Origin: Hafnia psychrotolerans
GTDB taxonomy: Bacteria; Pseudomonadota; Gammaproteobacteria; Enterobacterales; Enterobacteriaceae
Assembly: GCF_014639435.1 (NCBI RefSeq)
Contig: NZ_BMFZ01000002.1
Location: 1-64,000 of the forward strand
DNA length: 64,000 nucleotides
Direction of reading: 5' to 3'
Of the stretch, positions 1 through 11,013 are shown piece after piece (position 1 is the first letter of the stretch; every line of letters begins with the position of its first letter). The notes below the pieces were generated by a model. The model saw nothing but the letters and a program-made list of their open reading frames with translations, had not been told where the DNA came from and searched no databases. The position numbers and the translations under genes were made by a program.

Positions 1-49
1 CTTTTAGAACTCGCAGGATCTGAGTTTCAGTGAAACGCGCTTTCTTCAT
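1..49 (-). CDS. IS3-family transposase OrfA, N-terminal fragment at window edge
   Basis: Sixteen codons are visible, reading MKKARFTETQILRVLK, which is the typical opening of IS3-family OrfA proteins and the start of their helix-turn-helix DNA-binding domain. GGGAGG lies seven bases before the ATG. OrfA normally joins OrfB by programmed frameshifting to give the active transposase. The gene continues beyond position 1, so it is partial because of the window and not necessarily broken. Confidence 0.75.
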   Translation of the reverse strand, partial: MKKARFTETQILRVLK

Positions 50-124
50 GATGAGCCTCCCAATGGTTGTATTTTAACCAGAGAACTCTATCAAGCAGTA
101 AGACTAAATTCAGGAGGGACTACA
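1..124 (-). mobile_element. IS3-family insertion sequence, left end only
   Basis: Read on the minus strand, a sequence beginning TGTAGTCCCTCCTGAATTTA (124 downward) leads into a strong ribosome site (GGGAGG) and the start of an IS3-type OrfA. The element begins exactly where the autotransporter beta-barrel reading stops making sense, after the residues EANWI, so this is the insertion junction. IS3 elements characteristically start with TG and end with CA, which fits. The rest of the element lies outside the window, so its completeness, right repeat and target duplication cannot be judged. The exact junction could be a few bases either side of 124. Confidence 0.8.
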
Positions 125-3100
125 GATCCAGTTAGCCTCAATAAATGGCTGGAATTCACGTGCTTTTCCCTCATCAGAGGCATGATGCCCTTTAAGATAA
201 GTTCTCACGCCCAGTCGAGTCATTAGGTTACCGTCACCATCACTACTCACACGAGTACCATTGGCTTCGGTATGATTTTTTGCTTTGATGCCCATCCAAA
301 CAGCCTGTGCCTGTGGTTGTACATACCATGTATTGGTACCACCCAGACTGCCTTTAAACTCATTAAGCTTAATGGTCTGCCCCACTTCTACCGATGCAGT
401 GATACCGCGTGACTTATACGATTCAGAGGCAATTTGTTCACCGTTAACATTGTTGTTAAACCAGCTATATTGCAACCAGCTATCAACGTAGGTACCTGTT
501 TTCTCGGCGTCATTGGCATACCACGTACTGTAGATACCTGTACTGTAGCCATCAACTGAACCTTTCGAACCATAACCACTGATGTTGGAGTGCGTATTGC
601 TGTGGTTATTACCGTAGCCGGCCATCACACCTAAGTGCCAGCGATCCAGCCGATCGGTACTCCACTGTGCAATATCGCCGCCCATTTGTATCACATAACG
701 GTTGCTTTGAGTTTTTAACTGGTCAGCAGCGTCACGGAAGTTATTGTGTCCACCGACCTGACGCATCCACATACTGGTGACTTTCTTCTCGCCGGTTAGC
801 GCATCGATATACTGAGTTTCACCTAAGCGATCATGTAAACGCGTTACGAAAAGATTATTCGCCGCTGCAAGGTTAGCAATATAACTACTCCCTTCAGGAC
901 GCTCGGTATTATCACTCGGCTCTGGATTTGGGCCTGGATCAGGATTTTCACCATTTTGATTATTGGTTAAATACCAGTTTCCACTGCTATCCCCCTTACC
1001 ACGCGCCAACGTGTAGTCATAAGCGCCCGCAACGATACGCCCTTCCTGATTGAACTCACCATTAGATGCCCCATCCACGTGGATAAGTTCGATGCCGTTT
1101 AGCGTCTGAGCACCCGTGCCTCCGGCATTGCTGACGCTGACTCCGGTTTTCCCAGAGGTATCTCCAGTAACGACCATCTTATCCGTAACCGAATTGTCGC
1201 CGCCAAGTGCAGTGTTAAAGTGAATGTATCCATCATTACCGATGTAGTCACCGTTCACCAACAGCTGATTACCTGCAGTGGCATGTCTGGTATTATTACC
1301 GACCATAACGGTTCCGCTGTTTACTAGATCTTTGCCAATGGTGAAAGTCTGAGCCTTACCGTCAGTTTGGGTATCTGAGCCAATCTGTAGCAAGCCTTGG
1401 TTATCTATATTCCCAGCCACACCACCAAATCCGGAGAGCTTCGCTCCCTCGTGAATATTGACCTGCTGGCTGGCAAGCGTCATTGCCGTATTTTCATTAC
1501 CAAGAATCAGACCGCCCTGCTGGATGTCAGTCGTTCCGGTATAGGCTACGTTTTTGTTAAGGGTCACGCCGCCACTCCCCTGTTTGATAAACGAACCACT
1601 GCCGGTAACGTTGTTAGCTAACGCCCAATCTGACTGAGTATTCAGCACCAGCTCGCCTTCATCTTCTATATCGGCCGTCCCCAAATGCTGCGCAGAACTC
1701 GCAGTCAATTGAGAAGTGGAATCAATAGTGAATGTGCCCGCGAATTGACTGTTGTCACCAGCAAGAACCACGTTGCTCTCTTTCAAAGTTACAGCGCCGT
1801 TATCGCTGATGTTGTTATAGAGAGCGCCATCCGCCGTATTCAGCAACAGCTCACCTTTATCTACAATATCGCCGATTCCCAGACCCAGAGTGTTATTCAG
1901 TTCGGCTAAAGCCCCCTGCTCAATCGTGGTCGTCGCAGAGAGATTCGCATTGGCGCCATTCACCGTTAACGTGTCAGCGGCAACAACCAATTCTCCGCTG
2001 CCAGCTAGCTCACCCGAAGAAATGCCACCGTGACTTAACGTTAATTTACCGCCGTTGATATTCAGCAAAGAGCCCGCTGCTGTAGCCAGTTTGCCCACAG
2101 TCTGGCGATGACCACTCATATCCAGTACGGTATCCAACGCTAACTTGAGTTCGCGGGTCAGTCCCAGAACGTTATCGTTCAGCATCAAGAGATTACCACT
2201 GCGAACATCGGTGACGCCGGTATAGTCGTTATCCATATTAGATAAAGAGACCGTCTCCCCTTTTTGACTATCGAATGCCAGATCGCCGCTGCCTGTGACT
2301 TTGGCACTCAAATCTGCAGCATTGTCTGTTTTGCCATTCGCATCGAGCCCTAATGCATCATTACCACTCCCTAACAGTTCAACCTGAGTGAGACCATAGT
2401 TCACATAAAGGCCATCGTTATTTTCGCCGCTGGTAAGGCGATAGTCATAAGTACCTTTGGCGACAGCAGTTCCATCCTGAACAATATCCAACGTAACGCC
2501 ATCTGAAATCACGTTACCGCTGGCGTCATGCAACTCTAAATTACCGCCGCTGCCTTGAACCGTCGCATCAGAATCGGCCAGTTTAATCAGGCTTCCGGTG
2601 TCATCTTGCTCGAGAAGGGAAACGTGTGTATTTGGTAAAGGGCGATCGTTACTCACGCTGCCTGCATCGACTTGAACCACACCGTTGCCCAGCAGATCCA
2701 TATTATCGGTGGTATGAATGGTACCCGCGGCCTCAGTCACTCCAGGAGTCACACCGTCAAACTTCACTGTACCGCCGTTAAACACCAGCCCACCGATCGT
2801 TTGCTGCCCCGCGCCAACATCGGAAATGCTACCGTTGTCAGCACGCAGCGTCGCATTGGCTAAAGCCTGAGTATTAAGCCCATCCAGCTCAAAACGTGTA
2901 TTCTCCATGGCAACCGTTCCAGCAAAGCCATCGGCAGCGTTGTTGGACGTGAATTCAAACTGGTTACCCGCTGTATTAACCGCCATCAGTCCATTGCCAG
3001 ACAAGTGGCTATTAAATGCGACGCTAGCGCTATTAATAACGGATAAAGTACTTTTAGAATCAATGAAATAGCCCGTTGCAGCACTATTATCACGGCTATC

Positions 3101-6100
3101 GCCCAGCGCCAGCAGCACGTTATCTAAGGTGAAGGTCGAACCGTTAGTGAGATCGATATGTTCCATTCCAGTAATGGCATCGGCGCGATTTAACACATAG
3201 CTAGAATTATCCAGTTTCAGTGTGTCGTCGCCTTGCCCACCATTCAGAGATGTAAACAGGTTGGTTTCACTCTCTTGAACATTTTTAAGTAAAAACAGAT
3301 CGCTACCATTACCCGTGGTGAAATCAGTTCCCGTACTGCCTGACTCCAACGTTACCACGTTGTTACCAGTAAGAAGGTTCACCTGCCCAATGATGTTTCC
3401 ACCATTGGTATTGGTGAACTGCACGCCTGGCCCGCTGGTCGTTTCGACGGCTTTCTGTGAAGCATTGAGAGCCAAAATATCACCACGGTTTACGAATTCG
3501 CTTACGCTACCGTTGTTAATATCAACCACGGCATCCGTCGTTGACTTTGAGGTGAGTTTTCCTGACTGTTCAACTTTTTGAGTTGAACCTTTGACTATCA
3601 GGGCTGCACCTCCCGCAGAATCGAGTACATTAACGCTCATGCCGGTTTTCAGGTCAGAAGAGGTATTGGTCACAACCCCCTTGCCACCAGCCTGCTGGAC
3701 ATTAATCACTAACTCTTTTGAGTCGGACATATCCAGCATTTGATCGGTCTGCGAGCCATCATTGTTTTCAAACAAAATACCGGTACCGCTACCAGTGACA
3801 TTAATTGTGCCGGAATTGGTTTGAGCCATAGAGGCTCCGGTGTGAACGCCAATACCGTTACCCACATTGATCGTCGTATCTTTAAGCTGAATACCAACAA
3901 TGTTGGCTTTGTTTTCAATAGCACTGCCGCTTCCTGTGTCGCTCATGGTTATAGTGGCACCGTCTACCGTTAAACCTTTCGCGCCGGTATCTAATAAAAT
4001 ACCGTGAGCTGAACCAGCAGCCTGCGTAATACCATTACCGTTTAACGCCAATGTAGCGTCTTTACCCACCAAATAGGCAGCCGTGCCTTCCGTTGCAGTA
4101 ACCGTTCCAGTGTTTGTGATTTCAGAACTGGCGCCCTGAATATTCACAGCGACACCATTAACCGAAATGGTAGAACGGTTATCAAGGATCCCGCCGTCAA
4201 CCAATACGCCGGTGCTATTCGCCTCAGTGAAGTCGATACTCCCCTCATGGATCAGCTTGCCATCATTACGCGCAATATAGCCAAATGCACCATCGGCAGT
4301 ATTGGCTGTTTCCAGATTGGCATAGCTGGTTAGAACAGAATTGCCTTTTTTGGCGGTATTCACCGAACCATCCAATTCATAGTAATTACCATCTACAATC
4401 CCTGCAGTGGTATCTTTGCCCGCCACTTTAACGATAACGGCATCTGCACTAATTTCTCCTGTTGCACCGCCTTCAACCCTGATCCCTGTAGCGCCTTCTC
4501 CTGTAACGCTAAGTGCTAATTTTCCAGAGCTGAATTGACTACCTGAACCAGTAGAACGAATAATGGTTGTATTATCACCTGAGGCATTAAGTTGAGCTAC
4601 GCTATTGCTGGAGCCGTCAAAGGAGGCGCCTCCGTCAATTCGGTAAAGTGTTGAGTCTTGCGTTGACACATCTTGCACACTGTTAGCGTCATTTTTTATT
4701 CTAGAGCCAGCACCAAAAATATAGTATCCAGTTTGGTTAGTACCGCCGTTAAACGTTACTGCGCCATTTTGAGTTACATCAATTTCACCTTTATCTCTGG
4801 CGTGAATACCGATGGCGCCATTGCCAGCAAGATTTACGTTACCGGATAAAATCGCTAGGGCTTTTTCGCCTTGGGCATAAATACCGTAGTTAGCATAATG
4901 AGTTACTGGATCCAGACCTCCGTTAACGTTGATCGTCCCTGAATTAGTAATTTGTCCATTAGCTAATACTTTAACCCCAATACTATTCAATCCATTCATA
5001 TCAATAGTGCCACTATTGATAACTTTATTTGCATCGGTGCCTTCGCGAACCATAATTCCCGTATTGCTAGAGACAGAGTCTCCAGACACGGCACCGTTAA
5101 GTTGGATAGTCCCTTGCTGTGCTAGTGTAGCCGCGCCACCGACATCAATAGCAGTGGCGTTTTGAACTTTAGAACCAATGATGATTTCTGAATTATTTTT
5201 CCCGTTATAAGTGCCATTACCATAGAGTTGCACCCCTATTGATGATTGTTTAATAGATAAATCATCGGTGCTATCAGATGGCGTTCGTTGCGCCATACGG
5301 CCAATATATAATGTACCTTCATTATTAAATGTGGTGTTTTGCTGAGTGACCACACCAATATTATAACCTTCGCCTAAAATGCTGTTTGCTTCATTGCTAG
5401 CCGCGATATTAATCGCGCCATAGTTATTTAAAGTAGCAGAGGATCCGAGCAATACTCCTGTATTATCATAATAGTTGCCTCTTGCGGCAACGTTAATCAA
5501 GCCAGTGTTATTGTTGTTAACTACCGACGCGCCGTTCGCTAAGATTGCGGTATGGATGCCATTCGCTACTCCCGCAGCTCCGCCCTGAAAGAAGCCCGCC
5601 ATTTCAGGGTTTGTGCCTGCATCGATCACCCCATTGTTTTCAACAAAGGATGTATTGCGGGCTGCCACAACATAAGCACCCCGGAAAGTATTGCCCGCAG
5701 TCCCCAGGGTGCCATTGTTGGTTAATTTCGCCCCGTTCTCGAGGTTAACTACGGTGGCATCTGAGCCGACTAACTGGATGTTAGCGTCAGCGCCAATGTT
5801 AATATTAGAGCCAGCACCTTCAGCATGAAGATAAGATACGACGTCTCTATTGACCGTCGCTCTTACTGCATCGTCAGAAGCAATATTATCTGTATTAACG
5901 ACAATCCCATGTACTGTTTGATCTCTGGCCTTGTTCAATTCAGCAGAATATTCAGCCTCAGTTAACTGAATTTTACCGTCTTGTAGGGCTTTAATTAAAG
6001 CATCGTTATAGGCTTTAAAGTCATCAATGTTAGTAATATTTTGTGGGCCCATCACACTATCAAAAGAGCCAACAAAGTCTGCCGTAGTCATCCAAGCGAC

Positions 6101-6886
6101 TGGATTACTGGAATCTCGGATATTATTATTATTATTACCGAGCTGAACGACGGTCTTCGACAGATAGTTAAGCTGTCCCCCATCTATCACATGAAATGCT
6201 GAAGAATTATTCTTAGTCTTAGAAGAATTTTTCAAAATAACGTTGAATTGGTTTTCTGCAGCTCCGACCCAGTTTCCTGTGGTTTTACCAACATTGATAT
6301 CAAGAGACGCGCCAGAGCCAATCTGGTAAAAGTTTCTATCGACATATTGACCATCTTTTCCCACTGGGGTTGAGATTGTTATGCGAAAATCTGCAGCAGG
6401 TTCTGTCTGAATATCATTGTTATCATAGACCTTCATAGTGACTGTGTTACCAGTCACAGGGTCTATATAGTTGATGGATTTAGTTTGTGAGCCGATTCTA
6501 AAAATATCATGGTCGACCCATTGAGCGCTTTCACCGGTGATGAGACCATCAGATTTAGCTTGCCCTAATGTAGTCTTCTTGGATCCACTTTCTCCCTTTT
6601 GGATACTAGCAAAGCTTCCAATCAAATTGTTTGAGCCAGAAATGACTTCCTCAAATGGATCTTGAGGCGTGAAATCATGCACTTGTATATCTTCAGCATT
6701 TGCAGTGAAACAAAAGAAAGATAGCGCGAAAGATATAGGCGCTAACTTAAAACAGTGTAACCCCGTATTAGCCGTACTGCTCGAGCAAGATTGCGAGCTT
6801 GAGCAATTATGCCCCTTAGCTAGTTCCGATGTGACAACAAACAATTGTGTATGTGCATTCCAAAGCACTTTAAAAATTCTATTCAA
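110..6886 (-). pseudogene. Giant autotransporter adhesin, beta-barrel truncated by an IS
   Basis: Type V (AIDA/pertactin-like) autotransporter of about 2258 residues. The likely start is the TTG at 6886: AGGGAG lies seven bases upstream, and the translation then opens with the extended signal peptide region (NRIFKVLWNAHTQLFVVTSE) typical of large autotransporters. A hydrophobic core and a TANA|ED cleavage site follow. The passenger is a long beta-helix rich in N, G, T and S, with repeated motifs such as INV-GTGI. Near the end, a proline-rich linker (DPGPNPEPS) leads into an autotransporter barrel (IANLAAANNLFVTRLHDRLG, then MWMRQVGG). The barrel reads normally to FIEANWI and then runs into IS sequence and a stop, so its last strands and terminal aromatic residue, needed for BAM insertion, are missing. 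Probably an inactive surface adhesin. Confidence 0.88.
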
Positions 6887-7609
6887 AACTGAACTCCCTG
6901 TTATAACTTTCCATAAAAACAATCAATTCTTATTAGTAATTCGTACTCAAGAACGCCCTGGCTTACAGTGTTAATGGATTATTCCGATCTAGCATCTCGA
7001 CTATCAACATTGGTTGTGAGTGCAATCAAAATGTTATAGGACGGAATACTTTCACCTTTTATGCTAGCGTTTCAACCTATAATTCTCGCCTCTGAATTTA
7101 GCATGCAAATCATTAACCGAACATATACGAACGATCGCAATCATCATATTGATAGTTTGTGCCTGCCATTTTTATTGTCTTTGATCAAGTTTTCCGATCT
7201 GTACCAACTATTATTTTTCGATTTTATGCAAAAAAAATATTATGCAGTCATGAAATTTATCAACATATGCCACTGATAAATAATAGCATTTTAATATAAA
7301 CAATCTAAATTTTATAAAAAATCATTTAAAACAGTAAATTATCACTCCGCTCATCATTATAAGAATAATCCCAAACAGATAATTACACGTAGTGTTATAT
7401 TTATGTAATATAAGTCGTTTTATTTTGTTTTCCTGTTGTTGTCTTTTTGTTGGGTATAATCTACACGAGAATGTTTTTTATTTAGGTGCAGTCATAACTG
7501 CACCTAAATAGTTCACTGATTCACTATTAATTTATTGTTAACATTAGTTGATAGTCATCTTTTATTTCCAGATGCATATTGATAATCCTCCCATTTTTAG
7601 CAGCGGTAA
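6887..7609. other. AT-rich intergenic stretch upstream of the autotransporter
   Basis: No convincing gene is seen in this roughly 720-base region. It is markedly AT-rich, as expected for an H-NS-silenced upstream region of an acquired adhesin. It should contain the autotransporter promoter, which I cannot place. On the plus strand there is a perfect TATAAT at 7455-7460, just before the hairpin listed separately. Confidence 0.5.
7479..7510. repeat. 13-bp perfect inverted repeat
   Basis: TATTTAGGTGCAG (7479-7491) is followed, after the six bases TCATAA, by its exact reverse complement (7498-7510). There is no T-run after it on either strand, so it does not look like an ordinary intrinsic terminator. 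A TATAAT lies 18 bases before it. It could be a regulatory hairpin, an operator, or the end of a decayed mobile element. Confidence 0.6.
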
Positions 7610-7900
7610 ATAGCAGAACGGATGCCGCGCGTCGTTCATGTTGTTTTGTGGTATAGCCACTCAGTATCACATTGGGTCTTTCGTGATTATAAAATCACTG
7701 CCATTCGGTTGCATAGCGTTGTCATTCATCCAGCGAACAGAATAAACATTGCCCCAACCAATGATAACGCGCTGTCCGGTTATAGCGCTCTATATACGCA
7801 TTTTGCTGCGGGTTTCCAGGTTGAAAAAAGGGTTGGCATATGACAGCCAAAGAAAAGCCCGCGTATCGCGAGCCTGGTTTGCTCGTTTGAAGCACCTCCC
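7610..7900 (-). pseudogene. Decayed IS3-family transposase OrfB, C-terminal remnant
   Basis: The minus strand around 7700-7830 encodes FQPGNPQQNAYIERYNRTAR, a clear match to the conserved DDE-domain segment of IS3-family OrfB (I/FQPGKPQQNAYIERFNRT), including the catalytic glutamate of IERYNRT. It continues as YATEWQ, then a stop, then YNHERPN, recognisable as the usual YATEWLWTYNNERPN but interrupted by stop codons. The sequence N-terminal to the motif is barely recognisable. It is therefore an old, inactive fragment; the boundaries are approximate. Confidence 0.75.
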
Positions 7901-8060
7901 ATATCTGCCGTTCTTTGCTGTCAATCTCCGTGCCAATCCTCTGCTCAGAATATAGATGAATCATCGGTTGAGCTGTTTAATCAGTACGTTGAATGGTTAC
8001 CGATATGCCCTCTTTCTGTCAGTGAGGGCACATGGTTGCAATAAGTCATGAAATGACGAG

Positions 8061-9038
8061 TCAAACGTTAAGTGTCTGGGTGATAAAATCACGGGCCAGT
8101 GCAAAAACCTGCTTACGGTTTTTCTCCAGCACCATCATGTGAGTCGCTTCACCGATCTCCACCCAGCGTTTCCACGGTGCGCCGGTAGCACGCAGGTACC
8201 AGTTCAGTGTGGCATTAATAGGCACATCCTGGTCCCACTCGCCGTGTAGCAACAGGACCGGAACCCTGATATCCGCCGGATCGTAAACCGGAATACCGGC
8301 TGACCAGTAAACCCGGGTATCCTGGATGGGACCGGTGCTGGCACGGATTTTACGCTGCGCCTTTAACTGCAGATTCGGCTCATCAGACAGCGTTTGCATC
8401 GCCCATTGGCTGAATCCTTCGGGTGGAATCAGATCCTGTTTTTTCTCATCCGGCACGCCCCGCAGCCAGCGGGCTTCAATGGCATCAATATCAATGTCTC
8501 GCCATGCCCCAATGGCACCTCCGGGATCAAGTGCAGGCTTCCCTTCCTGTAGCCACTGCGGTGCGATCAGTGTCAGGCGGCGCACTTTCCCGGCATTAAG
8601 CGTGGTATAGAGCGCTGAGACGGTTCCGCCCCACGACATGCCAATGATATTCAGTTGCGTCAGATTCTGTCGCTTAAGGATGAAATCAATGGCGCTGCCG
8701 AGGTCACATGCCGCTACCTCTGCGCGCGCAGAAGGTGGATTGTCCAGAGCAGGCGCCTCGAATGAAGCCATTCTGGATGCGCCACCGTAGCCGCGCACAT
8801 CAACGGCCCAGACGTCCATACCTGAGGCAGCGAGATAATCGATGAAGGATTCGCCTTCAACCTGTGTATCAAACAGGCTTCCTGATGAATACGTCGCGCC
8901 ATGCATCAGGATCACCGTATGCGCGGTATCGAATACGGTTCTGTCAGCCAACCATCGATGACGCAGCCACAACTGAATGCCAGCGGTATCAGAATCGACA
9001 GCGAAAGCCTCGCGAGAAAGTTGCGTTGAATATGACAT
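8061..9038 (-). CDS. Alpha/beta hydrolase
   Basis: A 325-residue cytoplasmic hydrolase without a signal peptide. The fold markers are an HG oxyanion motif (H46-G47), the nucleophile elbow GMSWGG (Ser135), an acid residue in HGEWDQD (Asp269 or Asp271) and His300 in GEATHMM, giving a Ser-Asp-His triad. The substrate is unknown; the family includes esterases, lipases and lactonases. The ATG at 9038 has GGAG close upstream. It lies 12 bases after the metallo-hydrolase gene on the same strand, so the two are probably one operon facing away from the LysR gene at 10050. A role in detoxifying or using an ester or lactone is plausible but inferred. Confidence 0.85.
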   Translation of the reverse strand: MSYSTQLSREAFAVDSDTAGIQLWLRHRWLADRTVFDTAHTVILMHGATYSSGSLFDTQVEGESFIDYLAASGMDVWAVDVRGYGGASRMASFEAPALDNPPSARAEVAACDLGSAIDFILKRQNLTQLNIIGMSWGGTVSALYTTLNAGKVRRLTLIAPQWLQEGKPALDPGGAIGAWRDIDIDAIEARWLRGVPDEKKQDLIPPEGFSQWAMQTLSDEPNLQLKAQRKIRASTGPIQDTRVYWSAGIPVYDPADIRVPVLLLHGEWDQDVPINATLNWYLRATGAPWKRWVEIGEATHMMVLEKNRKQVFALARDFITQTLNV

Positions 9039-9050
9039 TATTTTCTCCTC

Positions 9051-9932
9051 TTATGCGTACTGCCAGCACAGCTGACCTTTTACGGACACAACCTTTCCGA
9101 CCGAGCGATCCGGAAAATGTGTGGTGAAAACCAGCGCGCCGGTCTCTGCGGCAAAATTCAGCATGTCCAGGCGAGATTGCAGCGCGGCATCGGGAAACTC
9201 GCAGTAGCCACTGCTCCACTGCGGCAAAGAGACCTGCAGCGGGTTATGTGCAACATCACCCCAGAAAAGAGCGGTTTCCCCTGCACGTGACATGCTGAAG
9301 GCGAGATGATCAACGCTGTGTCCTGGTGTCCTGTGAATACGCAGGCCAGGAAAAACCTCAACCGCATGTTCATCCAACAGCACTGCCTGTCCCGAAGCGA
9401 CTACCGGGACAACGCTGTCCTCCAGTGCACCAAGACTTGGCTGCATGACATTTTGCGGATGCTGATAAAAGGCGTATTCCTGTGCTGAGAAGTAGTAACG
9501 GGCATTTGGGAATGTCGGTCTCCATTCCCCCTCACAGTAAATCGTATTCCAGCCCACATGATCGACGTGAAGGTGCGTCAGCACCACCGCGTCCACTTGC
9601 TCAGGCGTAACGCCCGAGCTTCTTAATGCGTTCAGCCAGTCACTCTTCATCTGATGGAATTTAGGGTTGCCCGGACGGTTCTTTCCGTTGCCGGAAGCGG
9701 TATCAATGATGATGAACTTACCGTCTCTTTCAACAAGCCAGCTATGCGTGCTGAGCGTGAGCGTTTCAGTCTGCATCTCTATGTCGCTCGATTTGAGGCG
9801 TTCAGCGACCGGTGAGGCTGTCTGACGATTCCATTGCGAAAACAGTGAAGATGCCGGGATCCCGCTGCTCTGTTGCTCCGGAATTTTTGTGATTCTTGCG
9901 CCAGCCACTTGCCAGGTTAACAGGTCATTCAT
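9051..9932 (-). CDS. Metallo-beta-lactamase-fold hydrolase
   Basis: A 293-residue MBL-fold enzyme. It carries the zinc signature THLHVDH (His120, His122, Asp124, His125), then TPGHS (His205), GD (Asp226) and a late THFP (His272), the full dinuclear metal set. This arrangement is shared by N-acyl-homoserine-lactone lactonases and related esterases; which reaction applies cannot be told from sequence. The ATG at 9932 is chosen because GGGAAGG precedes it and the residues upstream of it look non-coding. First gene of a two-gene unit with the alpha/beta hydrolase, divergent from the LysR gene across about 117 bases. Confidence 0.85.
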   Translation of the reverse strand: MNDLLTWQVAGARITKIPEQQSSGIPASSLFSQWNRQTASPVAERLKSSDIEMQTETLTLSTHSWLVERDGKFIIIDTASGNGKNRPGNPKFHQMKSDWLNALRSSGVTPEQVDAVVLTHLHVDHVGWNTIYCEGEWRPTFPNARYYFSAQEYAFYQHPQNVMQPSLGALEDSVVPVVASGQAVLLDEHAVEVFPGLRIHRTPGHSVDHLAFSMSRAGETALFWGDVAHNPLQVSLPQWSSGYCEFPDAALQSRLDMLNFAAETGALVFTTHFPDRSVGKVVSVKGQLCWQYA

Positions 9933-10049
9933 AAGCCTTCCCTTTCGTTTGTTGGTTGCTGATGGCATCATCTTCGTCTTTGGACACGTGATGAACAACG
10001 GGGCAACAGGCAAACTTAAATTGCAGATCAAGCAACAATAAGGCGATTT

Positions 10050-10958
10050 ATGGATAAATTTTCCGCAATGCGCAGTTTCTTACGGGTGGTAGAAACCGGC
10101 GCCTTCACGCGTGCGGCTGAAAGCCTCGGATTACCTAAATCAACGGTGACGCGACAAATCCAGACGCTGGAGACAGCACTCGGTGTAAAACTGCTGCACC
10201 GCTCATCCCGACGGCTCAGCCTGACCGAACAGGGAGAAGTGTACTATAAAGGTGCTCAGGCCCTGCTTACTCAGGCCGAACGCCTTGATAACAGCGTGTC
10301 AGGCGCTGATGCAACCTGGCGTGGGACGCTGAGGGTTGAGATGCCCGGCGCGCTGGCGTACTGCCTGCTGATCCCCCGCCTGTCTGATTTTATGAACCGC
10401 TATCCTGACCTGCAGGTCATCACCAGCGTGGGTAATCGCACCAGCGATCTTATCGACCAACAGATTGACTGCGTGATCCGTATTGGCGCATTGCATCATG
10501 ATACGCTTATTGCCCGGTCTCTCGGTACGCTGCCAATGACTGTTTGCGCCGCACCAGAATATCTGCAAAAGAATGGCCGACCCGCTCACCCATCTGAGCT
10601 TCTGAAGCACCAGCTTATTCAGGTCAGGTCGCCGCAGAGCGGCAGAAGCTTCGAGCATCGGCTGACGAAAGATAATGGATCTTTTGCTATTCAGGGACCC
10701 TTTCAGATTTCCGTCAACGATGCCTATGCGGCATTGTGTGCTGCACAGGCAGGATTAGGTATTGTTGTAACCTATGCATTTCTGGTACAGGACGCGTTAA
10801 TAAAAGGAGAGCTTGTTAGCCTGTTTGACGACTGGAATGCGGATAAACTGCCGGTTCATATTGCCTGGTCTGAAAACCGCCAGCTTGCGCCACGGGTCAG
10901 GCTGTTTTCCGACTGGGTCCGGGAACAGTTTAATGATATTAGCGAGAACTCACCTTGA
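10050..10958 (+). CDS. LysR-family transcriptional regulator
   Basis: A 302-residue LysR-type regulator. The N-terminal winged helix is plain (FTRAAESLGLPKSTVTRQIQ near residues 19-38), followed by a co-inducer-binding domain starting around residue 90. AAGGCG precedes the ATG. It is transcribed away from the metallo-hydrolase/alpha-beta-hydrolase pair, the usual LysR arrangement for a regulator of the divergent operon. The shared 117-base region should hold its binding sites, though no T-N11-A site stands out enough to name. The inducer is unknown. Confidence 0.9.
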   Translation: MDKFSAMRSFLRVVETGAFTRAAESLGLPKSTVTRQIQTLETALGVKLLHRSSRRLSLTEQGEVYYKGAQALLTQAERLDNSVSGADATWRGTLRVEMPGALAYCLLIPRLSDFMNRYPDLQVITSVGNRTSDLIDQQIDCVIRIGALHHDTLIARSLGTLPMTVCAAPEYLQKNGRPAHPSELLKHQLIQVRSPQSGRSFEHRLTKDNGSFAIQGPFQISVNDAYAALCAAQAGLGIVVTYAFLVQDALIKGELVSLFDDWNADKLPVHIAWSENRQLAPRVRLFSDWVREQFNDISENSP

Positions 10959-11013
10959 TTGGTCCTTGAGCAAGGGCAGGAAGAATATCTTCAGGCCCGG
11001 TAACATCCGGGGA

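Noticed and set aside
3315-3581. Plus-strand open frames inside the autotransporter gene
   Set aside because: They lie opposite a continuous, clearly recognisable long reading frame with repeat structure and have no ribosome sites; they are shadows of the codon pattern.
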